Shown: piece after piece, positions 49,281 to 63,261 of the stretch
Layout of the letters: the number at the start of each line of letters is the position of its first letter
Numbering within the stretch: the stretch's first letter is position 1
Origin: Xestospongia bergquistia
Lineage: Eukaryota; Porifera; Demospongiae; Haplosclerida; Petrosiidae
Assembly: GCA_963965975.1 (NCBI GenBank)
Contig: OZ014411.1
Span: 6,123,001 to 6,187,000 of the forward strand
Direction: 5' to 3'
Length of the DNA stretch: 64,000 nucleotides
The notes under the pieces: generated by a model
Seen by the model: only the letters and a program-made list of their open reading frames with translations
Databases searched by the model: none
Told to the model about the DNA's origin: nothing
Translations under genes and position numbers: made by a program

Positions 49281-52200
49281 GCTATCTTTATCAGACAAGG
49301 ATGATGTTACTCCAATAACATTACTTAGCAACAGTGTGCTACATCTAGCAGGTCCAGCTAGATGTATAGGAGGTGTGGTTTGTGGTTACTCTGGTATAAG
49401 AACCTTTGAACCTCAGGTATGGAAACTGTTATCCAGACTTAATATACTTAAGTGTTTGTATTAGGCAACTGAATTTATATCAGTACTAATTGAATTTATA
49501 TCAGTACTAATTGAATAGATATATATGTTATATTATATATAATTATATGTATTAATATACACTTCTACATGTAATTATGTTAGTCATGGTGTTGAGTAAG
49601 GAATGTAAACAACTTTATGTTTATGTCTGACTTATTTGATTTGTGTTGATTGTCCTTTCTCTTTTAGCCACTTCGTAAGTTACTGTCTGCTGTGGGTGGT
49701 ACCAGTGTTGTTCTTGGTCTAGTTGCCATGGCAACCAATGTAGACAGTCTGTATGCAGCTATGAAGGCTGTAGTTTGTATTGTTGGAAATAATGATAGAG
49801 CATTGAAAGAAATGGAGAGAACAGGTGGTTTTCAGGTAAAAGTTTGAGTGTTATAATAGTACTTACTACAAGTATGAGGGAGAGAGGGAGGAAGTACACT
49901 ATACACATACTTATATACAGATGTAGTGTATTGCCTCCCTCCACTTAACAGTTGTTGATGTTCTGTTAATGTCAGTGGAGATTAGAGATAAACAATTGTC
50001 ACTTCTACTACATGTGTATAGTGTGGTTGTAATAACATCAAGTTATACATTTAAGAGGTACATGTATAACAAGACCAGGAAAAGAGAGAAGTAATAGTAT
50101 ATATATATAATATAATGTTAGTTGTGAATGTGAGTGTGTTCACAATAGCACATGAACTATTACCTCTCTCTCTCTCTCTCTCTTCATACTCTGGTTGTAC
50201 ATGTATATACATATAGATCTTAATAAGATATAGTGACTTGTAGAACATTGTTCATTACAATTCACAGTTATTATAACACAGTTCAATATTTGGTATCACT
50301 ATTTGAGACTTACTCTACTCAAGTTACTATAATATCTTGTATTATTAACATATATATATCTCAGTTGTTAGGGATGTTGCTACGTAGTAAGAGTCATCTT
50401 GTGAACAGTAATATACTTCATTTGACATATACATTGGTTGGTACTGTGGACAGTGAACATGAGAGTGCTCGTATTCCTAACATTATTGCATTTAAAGATT
50501 TACTAGCTGGTTAGTATATAAATATATGTGTGTGTGTGTGTCATGTTGTATAGTATACTTCTCCTATTAAATGCATTTGTTTTGACTTTGACTTGAGGTT
50601 CCCATTTTAAGCGTTCAAGAAATATTTGTATATGTGAAATACCAGCTGATTTTTTATGCTTTCTCTAACTATCAAAGTTTAAATAATGAATGTTTTGTGC
50701 AATGTCTGGTGACAAACTAGTAATAGCCCACAGATAATGACAGTAGCAGACTGGTTACATAACCAAAGTCTTAATAAGACAAGCACATACATTTTTGCAA
50801 ACCTATTAGACCACACCCAGTACAGTTATACATTTAAGGATGTACTGTTGTAAAACTTCTGAAATAACACAGACAAATGATAGCATTGTATTATATGAGT
50901 TTATTCTCTCTTCATTTAGATCAATCAATTTGGAAAGATACTGGAGAGGACATACAGAAATCGTTGTATCAGCATTTTTATGATCTACTAACACACAGCA
51001 AGTCAGTGTACTATTAATGTCATAAAGATAATTTGTAAACATAATCTTTAGCTACTTCAGAGATATATTTAAATCTACTACATTATATCTTTTAAATGGG
51101 TATTACAGTAGTCTATTAGTATCTACAGAAACGTATGTAGTAGATGGGAAACCAACCGTAGTTGCTTTGTTATACTAAACTGGAATTACCTATTGTGATT
51201 TGTTAACTCTCTATGTTAACTTATATTACCTTGAAAATTTCATATATACTGCCAATTAGATTGTCTATGTTGTTTACTCTTCTAGTGATCAATTGACTAA
51301 TGCCCATTCGATGTTAAGTGTCAAATTGATACCTGAATTGTTGACACGTCTCCATGACAACCAACTATCTGATTCTACTATTAAGGCTATGATCAATGTT
51401 GTGAATGCATTGATGTCTCATGGACCATCAAATGAAGATATTAGAAGGTAATATCCTAGTAATAAGAAAATAGATGTACATATGTATACTCTTAGTCTAT
51501 GTTTATAAATAGCATTGTACACTGTCCTCTGTAAATAGGCATTATATTAATAGCTCCAGTATCATATACATGATGATGTCTTAACACTGATAGTGAAGGA
51601 GACCACTGAATCAAACTAGCCTACATATATCATGTACTGTAGTGTTGTACAATGTGTGGAATATGAAATGTGTTGTCCTGCTATTGTTCCTTGTAATACC
51701 ACAACATTGTACATGTGCCATTTATTTTTATAGGTTTGGTCAATTGTTATCAAGTTTACTACCACGAGATCACTCAGAAGAAAATAAAATTAGTCTTTAT
51801 GAAGGTAGTCGTGAGACTGAACAAGAAAAAGGTACCACTTCATCTTCCTTGGATGATCAGGATGTAACAAAACAAAGGAAGCAGATCAGATTACGTAATC
51901 TTTTATTAGATGTGTTAATGAGTCACTTTACTACTGAACATAATGAATTTGATACGAAGTAAGTCAATATATTAATATTGAAATGTAATAAAAGTCACCA
52001 GTGTACTTACTAAAGGAAATTGTTAATATTGTCTAAAATGTGACATTGTTAACAAATCTTCACTTACAGTATATCTTGCTAACACTACCTAACACTAGTT
52101 TTCTTAGTTTTTAAATGACAATATTATATTTTTAGTTACCAATGACTCAAGCCATTCTGACATTGATATTGTTACTGCTGGATCTAATATGTTGTGTACT

Positions 52201-52372
52201 ATCTCTTTTATTGTGTGTAGTTTTGCACGTCAAGTTATTGCTACTCTTGGTTTTGATTGGTTGTTGTTGTTCTTGCAACCTCACGTACACATGGAGAATG
52301 TGATCAGAGTATTAAGGATGTTAGTGCTATTGTTGCTAGGTGATACAACACTAAAGAGAAAGTTTTTGTCAG
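38983..52372 (+). CDS. WDFY3: WDFY3/ALFY, N-terminal half (28 exons, 1799 codons; 3' part not in window)
   Basis: Exons: 38983-39364, 40291-40403, 41293-41408, 41584-41741, 41907-42037, 42287-42530, 42607-42809, 43070-43167, 43591-43772, 44248-44370, 44502-44627, 44752-44976, 45282-45382, 45621-46223, 46475-46558, 46770-46900, 46999-47413, 47639-47961, 48090-48252, 48551-48802, 48891-49046, 49282-49416, 49668-49835, 50365-50509, 50920-51001, 51286-51447, 51734-51958, 52221-52372; all in frame. Landmarks shared with animal WDFY3: LVRCLHIFLDLP, AFLVLQNAFL, LVSMTTPRDGMLYGG, SLDGFGCLFLPS, ILHLTYTLVGTVDSEHES, LGFDWLLLFLQPH. The LamG/ConA-like segment lies in the 47.6-48.8 kb exons. ALFY is a scaffold for selective autophagy of protein aggregates. 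The PH-BEACH, WD40 and FYVE parts are absent. Reading past the last donor gives TAA at 52390. Confidence 0.92.
41411..41470. repeat. (AT)n microsatellite in WDFY3 intron 3
   Basis: TA repeats start a few bases after the donor at 41409, with one CATT interruption. Confidence 0.85.
49229..49279 (+). repeat. (CT)n microsatellite forming a WDFY3 polypyrimidine tract
   Basis: About 25 CT repeats run directly into the CTAG acceptor of the exon starting at 49282. Confidence 0.85.
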
Positions 52373-54090
52373 GTTTGAATTATTATACATAATGGAGGGA
52401 GGGAGGGAGATATTATTAACTTGCAAAATGTTTTCCTAATAATACTGAACTCTGGTAAGTGATGTAATACAATGGAACAGCGATATGGTTACCATTATTT
52501 CAAACAAGTTGAATATTGATCAACTTGTATATGTGTCATCATTGTAACAATATCTGTTAGTAAAATGTTAAATAAAGGGAGATTGTTTTAACTCATCTTT
52601 ATGTAGTGAAAATTGTTCATTTTGGCTAAAATACTTTAGTTGTTTTTGCTATGGTATATGAGTATTCCATGTACCATATGTGTACATATGTGTGTGTGTG
52701 TGTCCGATCCCATCATTTTTCTTGACATACAAGGTGCCAGACAGTTCTGTAATTGTTGTGGTCCGCGTGTTATATACATGTACATGTATTTTACCTAATT
52801 TTAATGTTGTAGTCAACAATTTAGAGCAACAAATAGAAACTGAACTGCATTCTTTTAATCACTAACGCACATTACGTCCAATGAGATTTCTATAACATGT
52901 TTGCAATCATAGATGTGACTAATCATGGTTTGAGGTCTTTCTGCTTCAAACTTGTAAAATCCCTCCACTCTTTTCAGGTCTTTAGTCTCGATAATTTACT
53001 GTGCTATTAGTATCTTCAAAGAATAATTTGTGATATTAATCTTGTTTTTTTTTATATTACTTTCAAACAACAAGTAAAATTAAACAACACACTTTAAACA
53101 CTACATACACTATTTTTTTCTTTTGAGCTCTTTAATATTGTGATATGACTGTGTTCTAAAGCTTCCAGCATAGAAACCAATGAATATCATTACTTTCAAC
53201 ATAATTATTTTTACTTGGATATGACTGGACTAAGCTTTGGAATTCTGTGTCTTAAGAAAATGTCTCTTGTATCAGATGAGATTTCTTGTTCACTCATTTG
53301 TTGCCTTCTTTGTGGTTCTTCATAGGAGGTTTGTCTTTATATGTGTTATAATATGACATAACACAATTATTGATATTAACTTTAACATAAACTTCTAAAA
53401 TTTCACGAATGATTTCTGAGTAATGATTTTAATGACAAAGTTTTAGAGGTAGATTAGAATTCATTAATTAATTTTAACAAAATTAGAGGTATTTCTAGTA
53501 CAAATGGTGCATAGGTCTTTAAGAGTAGGATGTGTTGTGCAAGGCTAACGTGTATATAAAACAGAATGGAACCAGAACAGATATTAGAGAGAGATTTATG
53601 ACAAGTCAATAGAATTCAACGAACACGATAGTTATGCTATGGCTGTTAACTAGGTGTCTTCCTCACAAATTGTGAAAATTTTCCAGTATTTTATCAAGAA
53701 TGGTTGGATCTATAACAGGAGAGGTCTTTTGAAAGTGGCAATTGTCTGCTGTTCCTATGAAATGACTAGAGATACCATGGAAGTCCAAATATACTATAAA
53801 TGATGGAAAGTACATAACCAAATTTTAAAAGCTACTAAAAGAAAAGACAACAAATGAATTATTTACCTTAAAAATGAACTATTTTATTCTTAAATAATAT
53901 TGTGAAAAATATATAATCAACTTTAGTAACTAATTTAAATAATTTTAAGTAGTACTCATATATAGTTATGATACAATTATGTATCTTGGTCTTCATATGT
54001 TTCATCTTTCTTTTTATCTACTTCATTATTCCCATATATTTCATTGATATCTGCAAAGGGTCATCAGACTTATCTGTATAGGGTAAACTA
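52373..54090. other. No gene recognised downstream of the last WDFY3 exon
   Basis: AT-rich sequence. A possible AATAAA lies at 52,571 (TTAAATAAAGGG), which could end a short WDFY3 transcript. No further WDFY3-like exon was found here. Confidence 0.5.
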
Positions 54091-54097
54091 ATTCCTT

Positions 54098-54520
54098 CTA
54101 ATCTGTTTGTGTAATAGATATATTTGTTCTCTGAGCTATCGAAAATATTTGTGATGCACTATTTTTAAGTTGTCTTGTGAGTAGCCTATTCCATCTTTGA
54201 TCCATTGAACAAGGAATGCTTTCTTGGGGGAGGAAGATTATCTTGAGGAGAGGGTGTTGCTTTTGTATCCACAGTTGAAAGAACATATTTGATCTACTTT
54301 TTGCAATAATTGACTTTAACAACTTGTTAAAGAAGACATCAAGTGGTTGAATTTTGCTTGTACAGCCAGTCACCAGGTATTATTGTCAAATCAACATTGT
54401 GACTATGAGCTAAATCAATGAACTCTTCTCATGAGGTGAGAGAGCATTGACTGGTAGTAGAGCCCGTCTAACCTTTGGTACACAGTGATATAACTGCTAG
54501 TTGAATCATTCAAAATCCAT
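54098..54520 (-). pseudogene. Decayed pogo/Tigger-like DDE transposase
   Basis: Minus-strand reading gives SHNVDLTIIPG in one frame and then GCTSKIQPLDVFFNKLLKS in another. This is the end of the DDE_1 catalytic region of pogo/Tigger/jerky transposases (iPgGcTskLQPLDV). A separate piece, VLDEWLDGF, appears further upstream near 54,520. Frameshifts and stops show it is dead. Ends and target duplication were not found. Confidence 0.72.
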
Positions 54521-54549
54521 CCAACCATTCATCTAAAACGTTCTTGAAC

Positions 54550-56090
54550 ACAGAGAACAAGTTGCTGCTAAACTCCCACTCTTCCTTTTTTCAACATGCA
54601 CTTTTTTCTTTACATTTTTACACCTTGTACTGTCTTAATGTGGAGAACTTTTGACCAGAAATTTTTAGTTTAGTTTTTTATCTGCTACTTCCTGTTTCTT
54701 TAATCATGATATATGCCTTGTATGGTATATAATTGATAGGCGTGGTTTTAAAATGTTTAAATTTCATTTGATTTAGTTCTGTGGACTTTACAGTAAATTC
54801 AAAAGGTTACTACTATTCCTACCATTGTTATCATCTATGTGAAGTTGTTACATAGATGGAAAAGTAACATGGATACCATAAAAGTGAGTCTAACAGGCTC
54901 TACAGCAATAACAATACATTCTGATCAAAATACAAAGACATATAGAGATTCCTCCTAACATATCTTCGAGATCTTTCTCTTAAATTTTTTTTTGAGAAAG
55001 ATACAGTCAATCAAACTTTTCTTTGTTGTTCATCATTCATAGGGTGGGTATGTGAGCAGGGCTTCAAAAGCAGTTAACGTAGATTTGGTTCAGAGTTAAG
55101 CCAGTTCTAATTGAATCATGCACATTGCTGCCAATTCAAAAGGTTGATACAGATTCTAATGCTTTCATCATCTGTGCAAAATAAAAAATAAAATTGATGG
55201 GTCGACTACTTTTATGTTTATTATTAACCATTCATGTTTATAATTTGTTTTAAAAATATTGTCCTCTACAACATGTGTTGTACATAATTAACTTGGCTCA
55301 ATATAGAGATAACACAATTACATTTGCTTTTAAAAGGAAATGAATATAATTAATTCATATTAAAGCCATTCAAATAAACAGAGTGTCATCATTACTAGGT
55401 AGTGTACCCAAATAATGTAATATTATTTTGACATTGTACACTCTCTTACTAATCACACAGACTAGATCTATGCAATTTTACTGATACATCCAAAATATGT
55501 CATTATTGAGTCAAATAGATACTGATACCAATATTGACGGAACACTACTAGTTGGATCTTGAACCATTTCAAATAAAGTTCACTGCTTACAATAATCTGA
55601 TGAGTTTGTTTTTGATTGAAAAACAAAACCAGCATTTTTATTCAACTTTTTTTCTGATATAGCAGTAAGTGTTTTTATCCACTACTACTATCATTTGTAT
55701 CTAACCAAATAAATTCTCTGCTATGATGAGCATAACTCATGTTTTGTCTGTAAATATCATATTTTGTCAAGTAGCTAAATAGTAGCCTCCTTTTTCTTTG
55801 TATGGTACTGTAATTAGCACCACTGTCAAATTTACTCCTCATAGTAGAATTGTCTACTATGTTCCTGTTTTTTTCCAATCTAAAAGGGACTTTAATGCTT
55901 TTATTTACAACACAAATAGACATTATATTACACAAAATGTTTTTATCAGCCAGGAAATAGTTGAAATGTGAGAATTTCTTGAGCAATCAAGCTCATGACC
56001 AAGTAATAACATATGACGTCAACTTTTTGCTTTATGTAGATGATTATCTGTTTTCCTTGAAATTGCTGTCAAAGCTTTAGCCATCATATC
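54550..56090. other. AT-rich region, probably transposon debris
   Basis: The minus-strand open frame at 55675-55986 (103 codons, Ser/Asn/Lys-rich) matches nothing I recognise and has no splice or codon support. The rest holds no recognisable feature. Confidence 0.4.
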
Positions 56091-59000
56091 ATATCTGATG
56101 TAAAGAGTTCTACAGTACTGTTTATGATAAAGGTTAATAGTCAATTTAGCTTGAATTATTTCTATATTTAAATGCCACTCTTGAATAGTAGCTTCTCTCT
56201 TAAACCTTAATTACAATAGATGCCAAGACTTTTATTTGAGGAAATACAGTAATTGGTCAACCCTCTCAATTATTGTAGGAAATTGTGACAACTCCAGTTA
56301 TTGTTTTTGTTCATATATTAATTTGTGGTGACAATTTGTTTACTAAATCCACTCTTATATAAATAACATGGAAATCAAAAGCCAGGCATTACTATTGCAT
56401 CTAAGAACAATTAGTGTTAAACTATAGTTTTAATATAGTTCAAAGCAGGAAAAACTCTTTCCTAACGGACCTAGTCTATGTACATGTATTGAGGAAATAT
56501 ACTTTGTCAAGTCTCTCCTCTTAATTTTCTTGCTGATTATAGGTTATTGGGACAATTCCAAAGAACTTGCTCTTGTTCTTATATTAATTTGTGGGGTCAA
56601 GAGTCAAACATTAATAATTAAAAGCAACAAGTTGTGATTAGTGTCAAACAATAATTTTAATATAGGTCAAACACAGGGAAAGTTCTTCCCTAAAGGATCC
56701 AGTCTATGTACTTGTATACATGATGTATGCACAGTGCTGTTGTTTTTAAATAACCTTCATATTTCCTAGCTACATCATTCTGTCTAATACAGTATCTCAC
56801 AGAACAGTTAAACTTTCTCCTGGTTACTTCACCAGCTTTCTCCTCAAGCCAAATTTTTCTTTACATAGCTGTTGTAATCCTATAATCTTAACTAATTGTT
56901 ATATTTAAAAGAGTTCTCTTAAAAGACAAGTCTTTTAAACTGCACGCTCCTAATTAATTTTGTTAATGAATAACAATCATACTAACATGATCTATACAAT
57001 TTTACTGATACAGATTCATTTAAAAGATATCATTATCAATATCAATACAGATACTGATATGCTACAGCTCTTATTGAGGAAATATACTTTGTCAAGTCTC
57101 TCCTCTTGATTTTCTTGCTGATTATAGACTATTGGGACAATTCCAAAAAACTTGCTCATATATTAATTTGTGACCCAGTCTATGTGTATGCAGTGTGACC
57201 TGCCAGTGTTTTTAAATAACCTTCATATTTCCTAGCTACATCATTCTGTCTAATATAGTATCTCACAGAACAGCTAAACTTTCTCCTGGTTACCTCACCA
57301 GCTTTCTCCTCAAGCCAAATTTTTCTTTACATAGCTGTTTCAATCCTGTAATCTTACACAATTGTTATATTTAAAAAGAGTTCTCTTAAAAGATGAGACT
57401 TTTAAAGTATGGAAATAAGAGCCAGACATTACTATTACATCTAAAAACAACCAAGTTAGGATTAGTATCAATTTGTCAAAGTATAATTTTAAGTATAGGT
57501 CAAACACAGATAAAAATTCCTTCCTAAGTGACCCAGTCTATGTGCATGATGTATGTACAGTGTGACTTGCCATTGTTTTTAAATAACCTTCATATTTCCT
57601 TGCAACATCATTCTGTCTAATACAGTATCTTTTAGAGCAGCTAATAACTTTCTCCTCATTACCTTCTCAGTCAAAGCCACTTAGACATCTTTTATGGTCC
57701 TAGCTTCTAGGTCAGTGTAGTGGTCAGTGTAGTGTTGACACAACATTAGCAATTGCTAAGTCAAATATAAAACGAAAAAAGTAGTTAAAAGTTTTTCTTC
57801 CTTTGGTCCTAATATGGTAATGCTTATGTTGTTCGTTAAGACTATTAATTCTGGGCATTGAACTGATATCACACTGCCATCTTTGTGTAATTGACACTGA
57901 CTACTGACTTTATTATTGCCTGGTTGTGAGTTTGTAACAATGTATGTACAGTATGACTTGCCCTTGTTTTTAAATAACCTTCATATTTCCTTGCAACATC
58001 ATTCTGTCTAATACAGTATCTCACAGAACAGCTAATAACTTTCTCTAGCTTTCTCCTCAAGTCAAATCTTTCTTTACATAATAACCATTACAATATTGCA
58101 TTCATTTCTTAAAGGTATCAGTACTAAAAACATCAAAACAATATAATACAAAGGGGATTGGAAACTTACAATTATTTCATATTATTTGGGTTAGTCCTAC
58201 GCGACTCTACCCATACAACATAGGTGTACTTTTATAGTGAGTAACCTCCTCCCCTTTTGAACCTAAATTAAAATAGACGATGTGGCACTTATAATCTTAT
58301 TTGCAAAAATATGTTAATTGGTCACACCTCTCCTCTTAATTTTCTTGCTAATTGTACTAGATAATTGTGATGACTTTGGTCCTAATATGGTAATGCTTAC
58401 GATGTTGTTCGTTAAGACTATTAATTCTGGGCATTGAACTGATATCACACTGCCATTTTTGCGTAATTGACACTGACTTTATTATTGCCTGGTTGTGAGT
58501 TTGTAACAATGTATGTATAGTATGACTTGCCATTGTTTTTAAATAACCTTCATATTTCCTTGCAACATCATTCTGTCTAATACAGTATCTCACAGAACAG
58601 CTAATGACTTTCTCCTGATTACCTTTCCAGCTTTCTCCATTACAATTTTGCATTCATCCCCAACTGTTAAATTTAAAATAGTTTTCTTAGAGTAACAAGA
58701 ACATCAAAACAATATAATACAAAGGGGATTGGAAACTTACAATTATTTCATATTATTTGGGTTTGGGTTTGGGTCATCTTTGCGTAATTGACACTGACTT
58801 TATTATTGCCTGGATGTGAGTTTGTAACAATGTATGTATAGTATGACTTGCCCTTGTTTTCAAATAACCTCCATATTTCCTTGCAACATCATTCTGTCTA
58901 ATACAGTATCTTTTAGAACAGCTAATAACTTTCTCCAGCTTTCTCCTCAAGTCAAATCTTTCTTTACATAATAACCATTACAATATTGCATTCATTTCTT

Positions 59001-60480
59001 AAAGGTATCAGTACTAGAGTAACAAGAACATCAAAACAATACAATACAAACTTACAATTATTTCATATTATTTGGGTTAGTCCTACGCGACTCTACCCAC
59101 ACAACATAGGTATACTTTTGTAGTGAGTAACCTCCTCCCCTTTTGAACCTAAATTCAAATAGACGATGTGACACTTATAATCTTATTTGCAAAAATATGT
59201 TAATTGGTCACACCTCTCCTCTTAATTTTCTTACTAATTGTAGATAATTGTGATGACTCTAAATAACTTGTTTGTATATTAATTTGTGGAGACAATTTGT
59301 TTACTAAATCCACTTTAATGTAAATAATATAAAAATAAAGAGATGATACTAATATTGAATCTAAAAAATCAAGTTAATATTGTTAATATTGTTAATAATG
59401 TCTAACTGTTACGCATAGACATAACGATAACTTATACCCAGTCTTGGGTTAAAATCCTCTTTTAATAACAAATAATAATAAATAATAGGGAGGGATAACC
59501 AAACCTACTAACTGAATATAATGAATATAATTGAGCTATTTATAGTTTCTCATCTGGATCACATCTGGAGGATCTCTTTCCGGTTGACCAATCAAATTCT
59601 GAAGGATCACGCTTGAATTGACCAATCAGATCTTCCCAAAATTCTCATTTGATCCATTAGCTCCAGTCTTTTGTGATTGTGCTGAGATGTTAGATGTAGA
59701 CAGTTCATCTGTCACACTAACTATAGTTTTTAATATAGGTCAAACACAGGGAAACATTTTTTCCTTGCTGACTCAGTGTATGTACACTGTATTTAGCCAT
59801 TGTTTTCAGATAACCTTCATATTTCTGTGCAACATCATTTTGTCTAATACAATATCTCTTAGAGCACCTAAACTTTGGCTTGTTATTTCTCCTTACAATA
59901 AATCATTCTTTGTGTTGCTATTACAATCCTATACTCATCCCCAACTGTTGCATTTCTCTTAAAAGATATCAGTACTAGAGTAACAAGTGTGTCAAAGTAA
60001 TATAATAAAAGGAAATCAGAAGTATACTATTATTGGATAATATCTGAGTTAGGCCTACGTGACTCCACCCATACCACACAAGTATATTTTTGTAGAGATT
60101 AGCATCTGCCCTCTTGGCACTGATCTAAAATAGATGCTATAACTCTCATTTGAGAAAATTCGGTATTTTATTTATCTTTCTCCTCTTAATTTTCTTGTTG
60201 CGATAACTCCAAATAATTTGGTTCATATATCAATTTATGGGGACAAGTTGTTTACTGAACCCACTTTAATATAAATAATATACATGATGTATGCACAGTG
60301 CCATTGTTTTTAATAACCTTCATATTTCCTTGCAACATCATTCTGTCTAATACAGTATCTCTTAGAACAGCTAATAATATCTGGGTTATGCCTACATGAC
60401 TCCTCCCATGTCACACAAGTATACATTTGTAGAGAGGTTAGCTGCAGAATCCACTTTTAATGAAAGATATTGAATGAAGC
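56090..60480. repeat. Mosaic of diverged direct repeats (about 0.4-1 kb units)
   Basis: At least eight copies of one block (containing CTTCATATTTCCTTGCAACA and CATTCTGTCTAATACAGTAT) occur near 56,755, 57,210, 57,580, 57,975, 58,545, 58,862, 59,813 and 60,317. Other blocks recur between them in partial order: TATAGGTCAAACACAGGGA; CTCCTCTTAATTTTCTTGCT; TTAATTTGTGGGGACAA; ATTATTTGGGTTAGTCCTAC. Copies differ by deletions as well as substitutions. On the minus strand the most conserved block reads RYCIRQNDVARKYEGYLK. No complete gene is evident. Confidence 0.8.
59407..59716. mobile_element. Solo LTR, about 310 bp
   Basis: The element begins TGTTACGCATAG, ends CATCTGTCACA (TGT...ACA termini), and is flanked on both sides by CTAAC (59402-59406 and 59717-59721). 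Removing it leaves sequence that matches sister repeats at 56,411 and 56,655. It contains CCAATCA motifs near 59,590 and 59,620 and AATAAATAATAG near 59,480. No internal coding region remains, as expected after LTR-LTR recombination. Confidence 0.8.
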
Positions 60481-63200
60481 AACTAGGAATATTATAATAT
60501 CTTCAATTGCTCTTTCTTGCCTATCTTAAGGAATCATTACTGAAAAAACAAAATCATGTACATGTACTTATTGTATATGGAAATTGAACTATGTCCCAAA
60601 ACTTACTTGCTTAAAAATCATGTCCTGTACCTTGATGATTAACATGTTAATAGTTTCTAATCTCCTTTCATTCTTGGACAAGTTCATTGATATTAACTAA
60701 ACATACATACAACACAATAATGGCTGTAAAGATGATTTGTTAACCCAATTATGCAAAAGTATTAATTCTGAAGACTTGTGTCTTTTCAGTTTTAGTCAAA
60801 AACATACCAACGAAGAACAATCATAATTTATATAAGTAAGTATAAAAGATGAGAAGAACCAAAAACTAATGGGAAAAAAACCTATGACAAAATATTTTAA
60901 TTTTTTAGTTCTTGTCAAAAATAGTGCTATAGAGCTGAAATACAGAACAGTGTTAATATAAGACATACAGAGAGACATGTGGGTATGTTAAAGATATACC
61001 TAATCTTCCCAAACAACTGTCTGGGAACAAAAGAGTGGCCAACTTTTTAAAGTTGGTTGTTAAAATCATGTGGTAGTCTCACTGGAAATAACCCAATTAT
61101 GCAAAAGTATTAATTTGCCACATAATTTTGTATGTTGGACATTCTGTATTATCATTACTTTGACAATTATTGATGAACATTGTGATGTTATTGATCAGTG
61201 GATGTCAAAGTGAAATCAACTAAGATTTCAGATGTATAGACAAAATAAAGAATGATAACATTTTACAGAAGATTAATTCTTTGCATTGTGTTAGGAAAAA
61301 GGGATAATAAAACGTTGTTAATAAACTGACTTAACTGAGCATATAAAATCAATATTTTCTCAAGCAAATTTAGTTTCTATTAACAGTAGTGGACTATATC
61401 TACTAGTTAGCAGTTTGTACTAATTACTGATTGTAGCATTTTTGAACACTTAGAACAAAATTAATTCAAGATTAATCCAAGAGTCAAGTTTATTTTATGA
61501 ATGATTGTAGTGCTCTTGATAAAAGAATGGCAATCATGAAGACTGTGATATTATTACATTCTACTATAAATGTGTTTTTTTAAATTGATCTACAGTAGTG
61601 ATATAGTACTTTGGCATTCTGTGTTTTCATCAAAGAAAGTTGATTGCCTTAAATTGAATTTAAACCAATGAATTGAATTTGCCTTGACTATAGTGAGGAA
61701 TACAACTGTTCTTGTTTTGAACTTTATTACCATTTGGTTTAACTAACAAAGAATGTTTTAAGAATTATTTCAAAAGTATCCATTTTGAGAGCTAATCTCT
61801 ACCGGTTTGTCCCATCAATTACTCAGGTTATCTAGCTTTCACTTTCTCCTGGGTTATCAATAAGGAATAAATGACAACATTATTGAAGTGTTGGACAAGT
61901 TGACCTTCTTGTCATACATCACCATTTCTAAGGAGTTGCCCTCTTGTGACCATTTATATCATAAGTGAAACTGTAGATATGTAGATCAAGATCTGGGCAC
62001 ATTACCCCTAATGCTAGTAACTGTATCCTTAACATTGAAGAATGGCTATCCCATATTTATAAACATCAATGCTTTTGTATTACCATATTGTATATGCAAT
62101 TTCCATTAGTTTTTTTTTATAATTTTTGCCAAAAGACAAAAATTAAGCCTAAATTTCTAACATGAATTATTGTTTTTAAAAAAATTATATGTTGTATTCA
62201 AATATCATAAATGTTATAAACTTAGCATACTGCTACCTCACTGCCAACGTAAAAACCAGAACACAGTTGGTACATAGCATCAGATTCTTAATAAATTATA
62301 AAACTTGAGGTCTTGGTTTAATGATTTTGTCATTGGACATTGATCTTTGAGTGTGTCGAGTACCAGGAAGACTTATCCAATACTCTCTTATAAAAGCTCG
62401 CAGTATTCAAATATCATAGTCACAGAGCATACTGCTACCTCACAGCTAATGCCAAAACTAGAACACTGTTGGTACAAAACAACAGGTTGTTGAAACAAAG
62501 CAAAACATTTATTAAATCTGATCTCATAACAATAAAGCTAGAGATGAGAAGACTAATAGTTAAATGTTTATATGCAATGAAGATCTTGTTAAACAATCTT
62601 TATAATAGCTTTATCTATTATTCAATGGCACACTTCCACAATGCCACTAAGGTGAATTTCTACATGTCTAGTGAAATCAATTTGACATAGTGTGTAAGAC
62701 AGCTATTTGATGAGTGTCTACATATCTAGTAGAGCTTTTTGTGCAAATTTAGCAATCGAACTGCACAGATAATTTGACTTCTCTTTATAAGCAATACAGA
62801 CATTATGCATATATATGGGATTAGTACCAGATGGCTATGCAACACCCTTGGTATAAAGAGTTGTTACTTGACCTTTAATGATTTTATCAATAAATGTATC
62901 AAAAATAATAGAGTGAAAGTTGTTAACCACTTGTTGGTTGTAGATAGTCTCAGAATGATGTGGATGACTCAATGGATGTTTTTCTATTGTGTAACAACCA
63001 ATGAATAATTGAATATTATGACTTTACTATGAGCACTTTGAACTTGACATGACTGATCAAAGCTTCTAAGTTCTCAAGGGCGTAGGAAGATGAAAATGAC
63101 TAGGGGGGCCCAAGACCAAGCTAATCTCAGAGTAGCTAGCTATTTGAGAAGTTCTTAAGAGTGCACTTTAGAGACAGATAAAAATACAACAAAATCAAAA
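60480..63200. other. AT-rich region without genes
   Basis: Only small repeats are visible: AACCCAATTATGCAAAAGTA at 60,742 and again near 61,089, and a 75-base direct repeat at about 62,197-62,275 and 62,406-62,480 (CATACTGCTACCTCAC, GAACAC, GTTGGTAC). A short hairpin, CCAACTTT/AAAGTTGG, lies at 61,039-61,056. Confidence 0.5.
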
Positions 63201-63261
63201 GTTACCAAAGTAATGCTTTCTACGACTATTCACAGACACAAAATCTCTAGCTATTTCATAT

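Noticed and set aside
55675-55986. 103-residue minus-strand open frame
   Set aside because: No recognisable motif, no neighbouring exons and no repeats; coding status unsupported.
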